A stretch of DNA of 64,000 nucleotides from assembly GCA_041941305.1 (NCBI GenBank), contig JBGTQJ010000011.1, positions 124,001 to 188,000 on the forward strand, written 5' to 3'. Positions 1-8,658 of the stretch are shown in pieces (positions within the stretch are counted from its first letter, which is position 1; every line of letters begins with the position of its first letter). Source of the DNA: JANSWP01 sp041941305. GTDB taxonomy: Bacteria > Bacteroidota > Bacteroidia > Chitinophagales > Saprospiraceae. A program made the position numbers and the translations under genes. The notes under the pieces were generated by a model that worked only from the letters and a program-made list of their open reading frames with translations, searched no databases and was not told the DNA's origin.

Positions 1-7
1 CATCTTT

Positions 8-1252
8 CTATTCATACCTCAGAGACTCAATAGGATCCAATCGTGCTGCTTTTAAAGCAGGATAAAGCCCTGAAACCACTCCCACTATCATGCATATCAA
101 AATTGCCAATCCAATCCAGTCCCAAGGAACATAAAATTTTCCACCCATGGCACTTGCCACGCCTAATCCAATCAAAACCCCGAAAACAATTCCCAAAATT
201 CCGCCCATCTGACAGATAACTACAGCTTCTGTCAGAAACTGCAAAAGGATATTGTTTTTTGTTGCACCAATTGCTTTACAAATTCCCACCTCTCTTGTTC
301 TTTCCGTTACAGAAACCAACATGATATTCATTAAACCAATAGCGGCTCCAAGTAAAGTCATCAAGCCAATGGCAATCGCGGCCATTCGTAGTTTGCTCGT
401 ATTTTCCTTGATTATACTGACAAGACTATCACTGTGAAAAATTCTGAAATCATTGTCTTCGGATGCCTTCAGTTTTCGAATGTTTCTAAAAAGTCCTGTA
501 GCAGTTGCCATGGCATTATCCATTTCCGTTGGATTCAAAACAGATACTTGCACTCGATAATTTTTTTTGGCAGAACCATAATACCTTTTGCCATTCATAA
601 GTGGAATAATCACTCTTCTATCGTCATTCTGATTCATACTTGAACCTCGGGATTTTAAAACTCCAATAACTTTGTATTTTATATTTCCAACAGCAATTAT
701 TTTTTGAAGTGCTTTTTGGGGTTTATCATCAAATAACATTTCAACGATATCCATTCCAATTATGGCCTTATTGCTTCCGTTTTCTGCTTCTAGTTTAGAA
801 AAATTTCGACCATGCTCTATTTCGTATCCTTTTACAAATAGGTGGTTTTCATCAGCTGCATCCAAAAAAACCGTTGGATTGGTTTTTTCTTGATCGTATT
901 TTACCACAGCGCTTCCTGTACACCACATAGAGACGGAAACTTTGGCAGGAAACTCAAAACGTTCTTTAAAGGCGATTGCCTGTTTAAATGAAATAACATC
1001 TGCTTGTTTTGCTTTCTTTCCTCCCCTGTTTCCACTAGTACCTTCATTGGACCGATAAATGCTAAAAGAGTTAGCACCCAGACGGGAAAAGTTATCATTT
1101 AGGGAAAAAATAGCATTGTCTATTGCTGTCAAAATCCCAACCAGGGCAGTAATTCCAAAAGCGATGATGAGTAAGGTGAGAATAGCTCGAAGTAAATTGG
1201 AACGAACCGAGCGGAGGGCTATTTTGATGTTCTCCATGAAATTCATAAGCAT
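8..1252 (-). CDS. MacB-like ABC transporter permease
   Basis: Inner-membrane permease subunit of a MacB/FtsX-type ABC exporter; it would pair with a separate ATPase to drive mechanotransmission or export of lipoprotein, peptide or drug substrates. The 414 residues show an N-terminal membrane helix (about 20-45), a long periplasmic MacB core domain, and an FtsX domain with three hydrophobic segments near residues 285-315, 335-360 and 375-400. The motif TERTREVGICKAIGAT and the ending GLYPALKAARLDPIESLRYE are typical of the family. No ATPase gene follows within the window; it may lie beyond the left edge. The frame opens MLMNFMENIK, and the family norm (MNF.ENI..AL) suggests the third codon (1246) may be the real start. 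Substrate unknown. Confidence 0.93.
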   Translation of the reverse strand: MLMNFMENIKIALRSVRSNLLRAILTLLIIAFGITALVGILTAIDNAIFSLNDNFSRLGANSFSIYRSNEGTSGNRGGKKAKQADVISFKQAIAFKERFEFPAKVSVSMWCTGSAVVKYDQEKTNPTVFLDAADENHLFVKGYEIEHGRNFSKLEAENGSNKAIIGMDIVEMLFDDKPQKALQKIIAVGNIKYKVIGVLKSRGSSMNQNDDRRVIIPLMNGKRYYGSAKKNYRVQVSVLNPTEMDNAMATATGLFRNIRKLKASEDNDFRIFHSDSLVSIIKENTSKLRMAAIAIGLMTLLGAAIGLMNIMLVSVTERTREVGICKAIGATKNNILLQFLTEAVVICQMGGILGIVFGVLIGLGVASAMGGKFYVPWDWIGLAILICMIVGVVSGLYPALKAARLDPIESLRYE

Positions 1253-1366
1253 CCGGATTTAGAATTAGCGAAGTTATATCTGGAAATATTCCTGAAGGAT
1301 TTTCTTCGATAAAATCACAATAGTCAACGGCCGACGATAGAAGACAGATAGGTTTAATTGGTTTAC

Positions 1367-2176
1367 TTATATAGGTTTGCCAAACTCTTTCTTCACAATT
1401 TCCAATAATTCCAGTGAAATATCCTTATTTCCCACGACAATTTCTTTCCCAAAAATATAGTTATCCCCGCCATTAAAGTCAAAAACTTTTCCACCAGCTT
1501 CCTCAATAATAAACGCCCCTGCAGCAACATCCCATGCATTCAGGCTATATTCAAAAAAAGCATCAAATCGACCACAAGCTGTATATACCAAATCTACGGC
1601 TGCCGCTCCAAAACGGCGAACACCTCGCGTATTTTTCATTAATCTTTCCAAAATCTTTAAATAGGGCTTTACACTTCCATAATCATAATAAGGAAAGCCA
1701 GTGGCAATAAGGGAATCTTCCAGTCTACCTGTTTTTGAAACCTGTATTTTATTACCATTTAGAAAAGCACCACCATCTTTCCAGGCATAAAAACATTCTC
1801 GTTGATTGACTTCATACACAATGCCCAAAATCGTTCTTTCCCGATATTGCAATGCAACGCTAATAGCAAAGCATGGCAATTGATGCAGAAAATTTGTAGT
1901 TCCGTCAAGTGGATCGATTATCCATTGGTATTCTCCTTGCTCTGTTGCCACTGTCTCTTCTTCTGTTAAAAAAGTAGATTGAGGAAGAAGCTCTTTCAAA
2001 CCTGCTACTAGTTTTTCTTCAGCAGTTTTATCGACATAACTAACCAAACTATTTCGACTCTTGGTTTCAATTTCGATGTCTGTAACTTTTCCCGCTTCTC
2101 CTCTTATAAACTCAGCCACTTCTGTGACCGTCTTACATGCCAGGCAACAAATTCTTTCCAATTCTGCATTTTTCAT
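1367..2176 (-). CDS. Inositol monophosphatase family protein
   Basis: Mg2+-dependent phosphatase of the IMPase/SuhB family, cytoplasmic, hydrolysing inositol-1-phosphate or a related sugar phosphate. The 269 residues include the metal-binding glutamates TEEE (71-74), the signature DPLDGTTNF (88-96) and the C-terminal signature WDVAAGAFIIEEAGG. Length matches the family. The start lies 2 bases downstream of the gldB stop codon, so the two are probably co-transcribed. The true substrate cannot be read from sequence; members include SuhB, CysQ-like and histidinol-phosphate phosphatases, but the motif pattern is closest to general IMPase. Confidence 0.93.
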   Translation of the reverse strand: MKNAELERICCLACKTVTEVAEFIRGEAGKVTDIEIETKSRNSLVSYVDKTAEEKLVAGLKELLPQSTFLTEEETVATEQGEYQWIIDPLDGTTNFLHQLPCFAISVALQYRERTILGIVYEVNQRECFYAWKDGGAFLNGNKIQVSKTGRLEDSLIATGFPYYDYGSVKPYLKILERLMKNTRGVRRFGAAAVDLVYTACGRFDAFFEYSLNAWDVAAGAFIIEEAGGKVFDFNGGDNYIFGKEIVVGNKDISLELLEIVKKEFGKPI

Positions 2177-2178
2177 AC

Positions 2179-3210
2179 TTATCTAGCTGGTTTGTATTTT
2201 GATTTGGTTAAAATTTCTTGCCCATCGGTCAAAGCGATTAATTCTTCGAAGGTGCTTTCTGGATATCGTTTCATATAATCTTCAACTATTTGCCATCCTA
2301 TCCAATTGGCTGTTCTACCAGGTGCCTCTGGAGGCATTCCAGGAGAATGTGGGCTATATTCCACTAATTTCCTGAACTCCTGAAAATCTATTGAGTAAAG
2401 CAGTTCTTCACGTAAGAAATGATGCCAAATTTCTTTCTCACTATTTTCTACCCATTTTAATTGCGAAGAGGAATATTCCGTTATTATGGTATCCGGCGTA
2501 TGCGGTAAAATTCTATCTAAAATGTACAATTCCTTGCCATTGTGAATCATATGGTCCAAAAGGCGGTTACCTCGTGGCGTTCCTAGAATATCCTTCAGAA
2601 GTGGTTTAATAGTCTTCAAAACCAAATGTTCTTTGTTAAACGTACGAACCAGATATTGTGAGAAATGAGGATTACCTGGATTGTATTCTGTATATGGATA
2701 TTCTGATCCAAGAAAAAAGTCCAGGCTAACTGCCAGGTCATTTTTTCCATATACAAAAGCGGCAATGGTATATTCAGAAATAAATGTAGTAATGGTTTTT
2801 GGCAAGGTCTGATTCGGAAAATAATATTTAAAAAATTGAAATGCCTGTTCAAATTCGACTTCTAATTTTTCCATGTCTGGAAACACAATTTGACAGGTAT
2901 CATACAATTGTAAGGTAGGAACATGCGTTGCAAAACCTCTTGTATACCTTTGGTGCCCTTGTGGGGCAATACGAGGATCGGTAGAGCCTAAAATTTGATC
3001 AAAAAAGATCTTTGAAAATTCCGGATACTTCGCTTCGAGTTGTGACAAACCAGCATCCCATTGCGTCGTATCAATTTTAAAAAAATCCTGATCAAACCGA
3101 CGTAGTTCAATATCCACTGAAATATGAGAAACATCAGGAATCTCTTTACCTTTGTCGGGCTGACAAGAGAGAAGGCTAAACACTGAAAGAAAGACTAATA
3201 AATATTTCAT
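2179..3210 (-). CDS. gldB: GldB-family gliding motility lipoprotein
   Basis: Putative GldB, a lipoprotein required for gliding in Flavobacterium and widely kept in non-gliding Bacteroidetes. The 343 residues begin with a lipoprotein signal (hydrophobic stretch then LLSCQ, lipid-attachment Cys about residue 16). The mature part opens with the family pattern: I.V.I.LRRFDQDFF, then a YPEFSKIFFDQILG segment. Later it contains FISEYTIAAFVYGKNDLAVSLDFFLG, the GldB-type acidic motif. The downstream neighbour is an inositol monophosphatase with a 2-base gap. No other core gld gene is in the window except the plug protein at 24.6 kb. Family assignment is by pattern recognition; exact role in gliding versus envelope maintenance is inference. 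Confidence 0.85.
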   Translation of the reverse strand: MKYLLVFLSVFSLLSCQPDKGKEIPDVSHISVDIELRRFDQDFFKIDTTQWDAGLSQLEAKYPEFSKIFFDQILGSTDPRIAPQGHQRYTRGFATHVPTLQLYDTCQIVFPDMEKLEVEFEQAFQFFKYYFPNQTLPKTITTFISEYTIAAFVYGKNDLAVSLDFFLGSEYPYTEYNPGNPHFSQYLVRTFNKEHLVLKTIKPLLKDILGTPRGNRLLDHMIHNGKELYILDRILPHTPDTIITEYSSSQLKWVENSEKEIWHHFLREELLYSIDFQEFRKLVEYSPHSPGMPPEAPGRTANWIGWQIVEDYMKRYPESTFEELIALTDGQEILTKSKYKPAR

Positions 3211-3365
3211 TAAAGTAATTAAGACTTTTAAAAAGAATCAGGAGATAATACACGAGAAACTGAGACTATAGTCCTTTTTTAACACAAATCTAGTTTCTTC
3301 CTGCATAAACATTATCCATCTTTTTGGAAGCGCGAACATAAAAAACTTTTAAAAAACAAAATTCG

Positions 3366-4061
3366 ATGAAAAAAATTGTTGTCCTGGCTGCATTTACGAT
3401 AGGATTAATTCAAATAGGTGCTGCCCAAATGTTTGCCGAAGGAGAAATTCGATTTGGAGTTCAGGTAAGTCCAAATATTGCCTGGATGAATACGGATAAT
3501 AACACTATTAATAATAATGGCTCCAATTTCGGTTTAAAGTTAGGGGTTCTTGGCGAATATTATTTCCATGAAAGATATGCATTGATGAGTGGGATAGGCT
3601 TCGCTTTCAACCACGGAGGAACCCTGCTCTATGATGAGTCTGATGAATGGTGGAATCGTTCAGAGAAAAACGGTCATACTGTTTTGGATCCACTTTCAAA
3701 TTTAGAATATCAAATTCAATATGTAGAAATTCCCTTTGGATTAAAATTGAAAACCAAAGATTTTGGACATATGAGAATTTATATGGAATTGCCTGTTTTC
3801 ACCCTGGGCATCAACACTCAAGCACGGGGAACTATAGAATCACTAGGTGTAGACAAAACTGATATTAAAAAAGAAGTAAACACTTTAAACCTTGCCTGGG
3901 GTGTTGGAGGGGGAATCGAATATGATGTGAGTTCTTCTACCGTATTGATGTTTGGATTAGGCTATCAACAATACTTTACAGACATTACTGATGATAACCA
4001 AATCGATCGCTCAAAAGCACAAATGCACAATGCAACTTTAAGAATTGCCTTGTTCTTCTAG
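3366..4061 (+). CDS. Outer-membrane beta-barrel protein (PorT-like family)
   Basis: Predicted small outer-membrane beta-barrel. The 231 residues start with a signal peptide (MKKIVVLAAFTIGLIQIGAAQ) and continue with alternating hydrophobic/polar strands: FGVQVSPNIAWM, FGLKLGVLGEYYF, YALMSGIGFAF, IPFGLKLKT, LAWGVGGGIEYDV, LMFGLGYQQYF, and a C-terminal strand ending in aromatic residues (LRIALFF), as in barrels inserted by the BAM machinery. This fits the OMP_b-brl_2/PorT-like family found in many copies in Bacteroidetes. It is divergent from gldB. A bulged hairpin with a T-run at 4221-4262 probably ends its transcript. Function unknown. Confidence 0.82.
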   Translation: MKKIVVLAAFTIGLIQIGAAQMFAEGEIRFGVQVSPNIAWMNTDNNTINNNGSNFGLKLGVLGEYYFHERYALMSGIGFAFNHGGTLLYDESDEWWNRSEKNGHTVLDPLSNLEYQIQYVEIPFGLKLKTKDFGHMRIYMELPVFTLGINTQARGTIESLGVDKTDIKKEVNTLNLAWGVGGGIEYDVSSSTVLMFGLGYQQYFTDITDDNQIDRSKAQMHNATLRIALFF

Positions 4062-4220
4062 ATTTCATACTTGAAAACACTGATTTCTGGACAAAGTCGA
4101 TAAATTAGTTTTTGTTTTAATATCTATTTTTGATATTTGTCTCAAATGCTGACTAAATTTCATCTCCCAGATTGAATACCTTGCCGAAAAAGAAATTCAA
4201 TCAAAAGGGTGTCCATAGTC

Positions 4221-4262
4221 TTAGGTCTCGTCAAGATGCATTTTGACGAGCCTAATTTTTTT
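4221..4262 (+). terminator. Hairpin with T-run, probable terminator
   Basis: The arm TTAGGTCTCGTCAA pairs with TTGACGAGCCTAA with a single bulged T, and is followed by seven or more T residues. It lies 160 bases after the outer-membrane protein gene, reading in the same direction. Confidence 0.7.
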
Positions 4263-4334
4263 GGAATCTGATGACTCTCCAGCTCCATTCTTTAATTTAT
4301 TCCCTTCCATAATCTTTTAGTTCTATTCCAATTT

Positions 4335-4392
4335 AGGATCGTTTAAAAAATAGATTCGACAAATTTGATTGGATTATTTTTTAAACGATCCT
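4335..4392. repeat. 17-bp perfect inverted repeat
   Basis: AGGATCGTTTAAAAAAT (4335-4351) is exactly complementary to 4376-4392, with a 24-base loop. It is a possible RNA hairpin or dyad site; there is no T-run, so it is not a canonical terminator. Confidence 0.6.
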
Positions 4393-4617
4393 TAAAGGTG
4401 GTTTTAAAGTCTTTGAGCATCTCTTTAATCCATTTATCAAAGTTTTTCCAACTTGTTTATGAATTTATTCTCAAATAAAACTCCTTTAAGGAAAGTCACG
4501 TTTTTTACTGTTTAACCATTTATAAATAGTTGACTTTTAGAACCTTGGAATTCAAAAACAAAAAAAAGCTACTGTTCACAACCTATTTTTTCTGGTTCAC
4601 TCAAAAAAAATTTACAA

Positions 4618-4640
4618 AAAGGTGGTAACGTTTCACCTTT
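4618..4640 (+). promoter_or_regulatory. Short dyad upstream of small gene
   Basis: AAAGGTG and CACCTTT form a 7-bp dyad with a 9-base spacer, 30 bases before the start codon at 4671. This could be an operator or leader hairpin; evidence is limited to symmetry and position. Confidence 0.3.
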
Positions 4641-4670
4641 GAACGACACTAAATAGAAAAACCCAAGATT

Positions 4671-4958
4671 ATGAAAACAATAAATTTATCAGTAGAACTT
4701 TCCAATATTGCGATGGAAACCCTGTATCAACCCCTGACTCCAAAACAAACGATTTCGAAAGTCAAAAACTTTTTAGGTAACCAAATGGACGTGATGGGCA
4801 ATTACATCGGTACTCAGAAGAGTCAGAATCGCAATTTAGGAGAAAAATTGACACTGAATGAATATCAATTGAACTATGAAAAGCGCTCTTTACAGTTTGA
4901 ATTTATTCATTTCAAACCAAGAGGTGACTGGCAAGTGAAGGGATTTAAATTTGTTTAA
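4671..4958 (+). CDS. Small hypothetical protein (95 aa)
   Basis: I do not recognise this family. The protein is soluble-looking, charged, with no signal peptide or membrane segment. It begins MKTINLSVELSNIAME and contains a polar middle (QKSQNRNLGEKL) and an aromatic/basic C-terminus (FEFIHFKPRGDWQVKGFKFV), suggesting a compact alpha/beta fold. It stands alone after a 600-base gap and is convergent with the rhomboid gene (13-base gap). The ATG is the only good start. It is probably a real gene because the frame is uninterrupted, has typical codon use and tightly abuts the next gene, but no function can be given. Confidence 0.55.
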   Translation: MKTINLSVELSNIAMETLYQPLTPKQTISKVKNFLGNQMDVMGNYIGTQKSQNRNLGEKLTLNEYQLNYEKRSLQFEFIHFKPRGDWQVKGFKFV

Positions 4959-4971
4959 TATCGAATCCTTA

Positions 4972-5700
4972 TTAAGTCCTCGAAGAAAACCAATCTGAAA
5001 AATCATTATTACTTTCTCGCCTTCTTTCTTCCTTCGTTTTATCAAAAATATCTCTGTCTAAAAAGTATGAATTGTTTGTAGGTTGGGGCTCTCGTTCCCA
5101 GGACGGCACTTCCTTTTTTTCGTCCTTTTCTATTTCATCTTTATACCAAAAAGACGTAAAAATCCCAACAATACCTCCCATCAAATGGCTTTCCCATGAT
5201 ATCCCTTCTTGATTGGGTAAAACGCCAAGTAAAAAACTACTATATAAAAAGGTAACGATAAGTGCGAGTACTATAGATTTCAAATTCCTTCTAAAAATAC
5301 CATTCCAAAAGACAAAAGAAACCAAACCATAAACGACTCCACTAGCTCCAATATGAAAAACGGGTCTTGCAAATAACCAAACTGCCATTCCTGTCAACAA
5401 ATAAATCATGACCATGCTGCGTATTGCGACTCTTCTATAAAAAAACATAATCATGACAGCCAATACAAAAAAAGGCGTGGAATTGCTTAACAGGTGCTGA
5501 AAATCAGCATGAATGAGTGGTGCAAACAAAACACCCTTCAATCCAAAAAAAGCACGGGGGTATACACCAAATGACTTAAAATCTATACCCGGTAATAATT
5601 GGATTAGGTGTATTGCCCAAATCACCAAAATAAACTGAAAGGGTAGCCTCAGGCTTTGGTAAAAAGGATTTTTTTCTGGTATGTCTACTGGTCTATCCAT
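4972..5700 (-). CDS. Rhomboid family intramembrane serine protease
   Basis: Membrane-embedded serine protease that cleaves transmembrane substrates. The 242 residues have about five or six hydrophobic segments. The catalytic serine lies in HIGASGVVYG (Ser120) and the catalytic histidine in ESHLMGGIVGIF (His172). An upstream HADFQHLLSN (64-73) matches the conserved HxxxN region of helix 2. The C-terminal 60 residues are charged and cytoplasmic, without recognisable domain. It is a single gene between a small hypothetical and pfkA; substrate unknown. Family assignment is firm because both catalytic motifs are present and correctly spaced. Confidence 0.93.
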   Translation of the reverse strand: MDRPVDIPEKNPFYQSLRLPFQFILVIWAIHLIQLLPGIDFKSFGVYPRAFFGLKGVLFAPLIHADFQHLLSNSTPFFVLAVMIMFFYRRVAIRSMVMIYLLTGMAVWLFARPVFHIGASGVVYGLVSFVFWNGIFRRNLKSIVLALIVTFLYSSFLLGVLPNQEGISWESHLMGGIVGIFTSFWYKDEIEKDEKKEVPSWEREPQPTNNSYFLDRDIFDKTKEERRRESNNDFSDWFSSRT

Positions 5701-5774
5701 GATCTGGAATTATCAATGCTCAATATGTAGAACTGTTTAAAGTCGATAAATATTTTTGAACACTTTATGTTACT

Positions 5775-6746
5775 TTATGAAAGGATTTCCACCATCTCCA
5801 ACAATTCCTTGTTTATTCCTTGGTGATGCTTTGCTGCTTTTGATAATGGCGTATATATTATTTCTTTATTCACCATTCCTATCATCACCCCTTTTTGCCC
5901 ATTCTTAAGCGCTTTCACCGCTTCTAAGCCCATTCGACTGGCGTTTACTCTTTCTAAACACGTAGGACGCCCTCCTCGTTGAACATGCCCTAAAATAGTT
6001 ACTCGAATATCGAAGTGTGGATACTTTTCTTTGACGAACTCTGCCAATTTGGTCGCTCCTCCAGATTCATCCCCTTCTGCGACTACCACAATTCCAGAGG
6101 TTTTTTTCTTTTGAAATTTATTTTCCAAAAAGTCCATCAACACTTTTTTGTCCAAACCGCTTTCAGGCACCATAACCGCTTCTGCACCCGTAGCAATGCC
6201 ACTTCTTAAAGCGATAAACCCAGCATCTCTTCCCATTACTTCAATAAAAAAAAGACGGTCGTGAGCGCCTGCAGTATCTTTTATATTGTCAATGGCATTC
6301 ATCGCAGTATTTATTGCTGACAAATAGCCAATAGTATAATCCGTACCAAATAAATCATTATCAATGGTGCCCGGGCAACCTACTATTTTAATATCAGGAT
6401 ATTCATTCATAAAAACATCCGCCCCTGTAAAAGTGCCATCGCCACCAATTGCCACAATCCCTTCAATACCTTTTTTTTTCAAGTTTTGATATGCCAGGGC
6501 TCTGCCTTCCTTAGTTCTAAACTTATCACTCCTAGCAGAACCCAAAATCGTGCCTCCTAATTGAATGATGTTACTCACTCGCCTTGACTTCATCTTTTCA
6601 AAATCACCTTTGATAATTCCTTCATACCCCCTAAAAATTCCATAAACTTCCATTCCAAAATATAACCCAGCACGAACTACCGCCCTTATACAAGCATTCA
6701 TACCTGGTGCATCTCCTCCTGAAGTGAAAACAGCTATTTTTTTCAT
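5775..6746 (-). CDS. pfkA: 6-phosphofructokinase
   Basis: ATP-dependent 6-phosphofructokinase of glycolysis: fructose-6-phosphate + ATP to fructose-1,6-bisphosphate. The 323 residues match bacterial PfkA length. Visible motifs are TSGGDAPGMNA (8-18), GGDGTFTGAD (101-110), the catalytic GTIDNDLFGTDYTIG (126-140, Asp129 as base), GRDAGFIAL, and the effector/substrate segment ILGHVQRGGRPT. Gly at the GGDG position favours ATP rather than pyrophosphate as phosphate donor, from known family rules. Monocistronic in appearance; followed on the same strand by the rhomboid gene after 74 bases. Confidence 0.97.
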   Translation of the reverse strand: MKKIAVFTSGGDAPGMNACIRAVVRAGLYFGMEVYGIFRGYEGIIKGDFEKMKSRRVSNIIQLGGTILGSARSDKFRTKEGRALAYQNLKKKGIEGIVAIGGDGTFTGADVFMNEYPDIKIVGCPGTIDNDLFGTDYTIGYLSAINTAMNAIDNIKDTAGAHDRLFFIEVMGRDAGFIALRSGIATGAEAVMVPESGLDKKVLMDFLENKFQKKKTSGIVVVAEGDESGGATKLAEFVKEKYPHFDIRVTILGHVQRGGRPTCLERVNASRMGLEAVKALKNGQKGVMIGMVNKEIIYTPLSKAAKHHQGINKELLEMVEILS

Positions 6747-6824
6747 TTAACATTTAGTATCCTATAAAAGAAAATCGTACAAATATGTATTCATACAATT
6801 CACCACAAAAGTTGTTTAAAAAAA

Positions 6825-7589
6825 TCAATTATACCTTCTCCTTATCAGTTTAATAAAATTGGTGGCTTTTTTCTTTTTGTTTCTACTGACCCAATTGTAG
6901 GTGCCAGCGACATTATCAACGAGATAGGATTTGGCTTGTTCAAAGTTACTTAAGCTATTCAATGTCGCAATAGCAGCATCATAAGCAGCTTGATCCCCGC
7001 CAAACAATTCATTGATGGTAAATATCTTTTCATTCAGCCCCATCGCCTTTCTAAGATCCTTGATAGGCAATGAGCTCAGCTTATCAGACAACTCTTTTGC
7101 CGCAGGCAAATCAAAAAGTGCTTCAACTTCATTATCGTCCACTTTAGGGGGGGCAGCTTTAGCTTGAGGCTTGGGAGCAGGAGTTGGTTTGGGTTTTGGC
7201 TTGGGGGATGGAGTAGGATCTACTACCTCTTTCAGTGAATCAGGAAGTTGTATCTCTCTGGGTGTTGAAGTAGTTTTAACAACAACCTCCTTAGATTCCT
7301 CCTCTATTTGAGGAACTTCAAGGGCTGGTGGCTCTTTTTTTATTTCTGCCTTTTTCTGAGGCTTTGGTTTCGGTTTGGGTGCAGACTTTATGATTTCTAC
7401 TTTTGGTTCAGGAGCAGGTGTTGGCTGAGGCGGAGTCAAACTTTCAGTGAGATATGCCTCATATAATTGTTTCACATAAGTCAGCATCAAATCTCTTTCA
7501 ATTGCGGAAATATTATTGGCATCTGCACTAATATTCTTGTGCAGTGATGCTATTTTCTCCAAAAGAATTTTTGCTTTTTGTAAATCCAT
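6825..7589 (-). CDS. Hypothetical protein with Pro/Lys-rich linker
   Basis: A three-part soluble protein of unknown function. Residues 1-50 form a predicted helical hairpin (LLEKIASLHKNISAD...IERDLMLTYVKQLYEAYL). Residues about 52-160 are a low-complexity linker rich in Pro, Lys, Glu and Ala with PKPKPKP runs. Residues about 165-254 form a second helical domain (KDLRKAMGLNEKIFTINELFGGD...) ending in a basic tail (FIKLIRRRYN). I recall this layout from other Bacteroidetes proteins of unknown function, where the terminal domains are conserved and the linker varies; that is memory, not a search. It is divergently placed from tdk and downstream-adjacent to pfkA. No enzyme motif seen. Confidence 0.8.
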   Translation of the reverse strand: MDLQKAKILLEKIASLHKNISADANNISAIERDLMLTYVKQLYEAYLTESLTPPQPTPAPEPKVEIIKSAPKPKPKPQKKAEIKKEPPALEVPQIEEESKEVVVKTTSTPREIQLPDSLKEVVDPTPSPKPKPKPTPAPKPQAKAAPPKVDDNEVEALFDLPAAKELSDKLSSLPIKDLRKAMGLNEKIFTINELFGGDQAAYDAAIATLNSLSNFEQAKSYLVDNVAGTYNWVSRNKKKKATNFIKLIRRRYN

Positions 7590-7816
7590 TTTAGGTAATT
7601 CGTTTATTGTGAGTTTAAGTTCTTAATTTCGCTTTGCGAAAAAGCTTTGGTAAATGTATAGTTTTTGGACAACAATTAAAATTTAATATTTCGGATAAAA
7701 TTATCTTGTATTAAAGCGAAAGCGTCATTTAAAATTCTTTTGTAATCACCTGTTTTTCAATAAAATAACGATTAGAATTTCAAAATCCTAAACTCTAATC
7801 TCCAAACTTTATTTTA

Positions 7817-8452
7817 ATGTTTTTAGAACCTCATTTTAAAGGACAACGCAGTGGCTGGATAGAAGTTATTTGTGGCTCTATGTTTTCGGGAAAAACAGAA
7901 GAACTGATACGTCGATTGAAAAGAGCCAAAATCGCAAATCAAAAAGTTGAAATTTTTAAGCCTAAAATAGATACTCGTTATGACGAAAGAAAAGTCGTTT
8001 CTCATGATGAAAACTCAATTTTAGCCACTCCCATTGAAAATTCTAAAAAACTATTGGACCTAACGGAAACTGTAGGGGTAATTGGTATAGATGAAGCCCA
8101 GTTTTTTGACATGGATTTGCCCCAAGTTTGCCAAATGCTTGCACTCAAAGGAAAAAGAGTAATTGCCGCTGGATTAGATATGGACTATAGAGGTCTCCCT
8201 TTTGGACCAATGCCACATTTGCTCTCTGTTGCTGAATACATTACCAAAGTACATGCAATTTGTCAACACTGTGGCAATTTAGCAACCCACTCCTATCGAA
8301 TGGTTGTGGATGCAGAACAAGTTCTTGTAGGAGAAAAAGACATGTACGAACCTCGATGTCGTACTTGCTATCATATGGGTAATATTTTAAACCTTCAAGT
8401 ACGAGAAAATGGTCATGAAAAGAAGACCCAAAAAGCCAAGCAGTCTGAGTAA
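7817..8452 (+). CDS. tdk: Thymidine kinase
   Basis: Type II thymidine kinase of the pyrimidine salvage pathway (thymidine + ATP to dTMP). The 211 residues show the P-loop GSMFSGKTEEL (20-30), the catalytic glutamate in GIDEAQFF (Glu93), the DYRGLPFGPMP lasso segment, and zinc-binding cysteines CQHCG and CRTC. Length is within the usual 190-215. It is divergent from the Pro/Lys-rich hypothetical gene and followed 206 bases later by nadC. The ATG at 7817 gives MFLEPHF, a typical Bacteroidetes N-terminus. Confidence 0.96.
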   Translation: MFLEPHFKGQRSGWIEVICGSMFSGKTEELIRRLKRAKIANQKVEIFKPKIDTRYDERKVVSHDENSILATPIENSKKLLDLTETVGVIGIDEAQFFDMDLPQVCQMLALKGKRVIAAGLDMDYRGLPFGPMPHLLSVAEYITKVHAICQHCGNLATHSYRMVVDAEQVLVGEKDMYEPRCRTCYHMGNILNLQVRENGHEKKTQKAKQSE

Positions 8453-8658
8453 CAATGATCCTGAGCATTTGAAGTCCAAAACATTGACCGCTTGCCCCTT
8501 GCATAGATTTTCCCTTTCTTTGCGTTCTTTTTGCAAAAAATAATCCTTCTCTGACCTTGGGTGGTCAAACAAAAAGGGAATAAAAAGAGCCAGAAGGAAA
8601 CGGTGATTTCCTTTTTTTTGACTCAGGTCACCCAGCATCAGAAAACCAAAATAAAAAA

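Larger units (their letters stand above)
4062..4670. other. 609-base AT-rich intergenic region
   Basis: There is no credible coding frame here. It holds a terminator-like hairpin (4221-4262), a 17-bp inverted repeat (4335-4392) and a short dyad just before the next gene (4618-4640). The rest is featureless AT-rich sequence. Confidence 0.6.

Noticed and set aside
4062..4670. Short minus-strand frame of about 29 codons in the gap after the barrel gene
   Set aside because: It spans the terminator hairpin and has no start-site or composition support.
8387..8638. 83-codon minus-strand frame covering the tdk-nadC gap
   Set aside because: It overlaps the tdk 3' end antisense, has no recognisable features and reads like random AT-rich translation.
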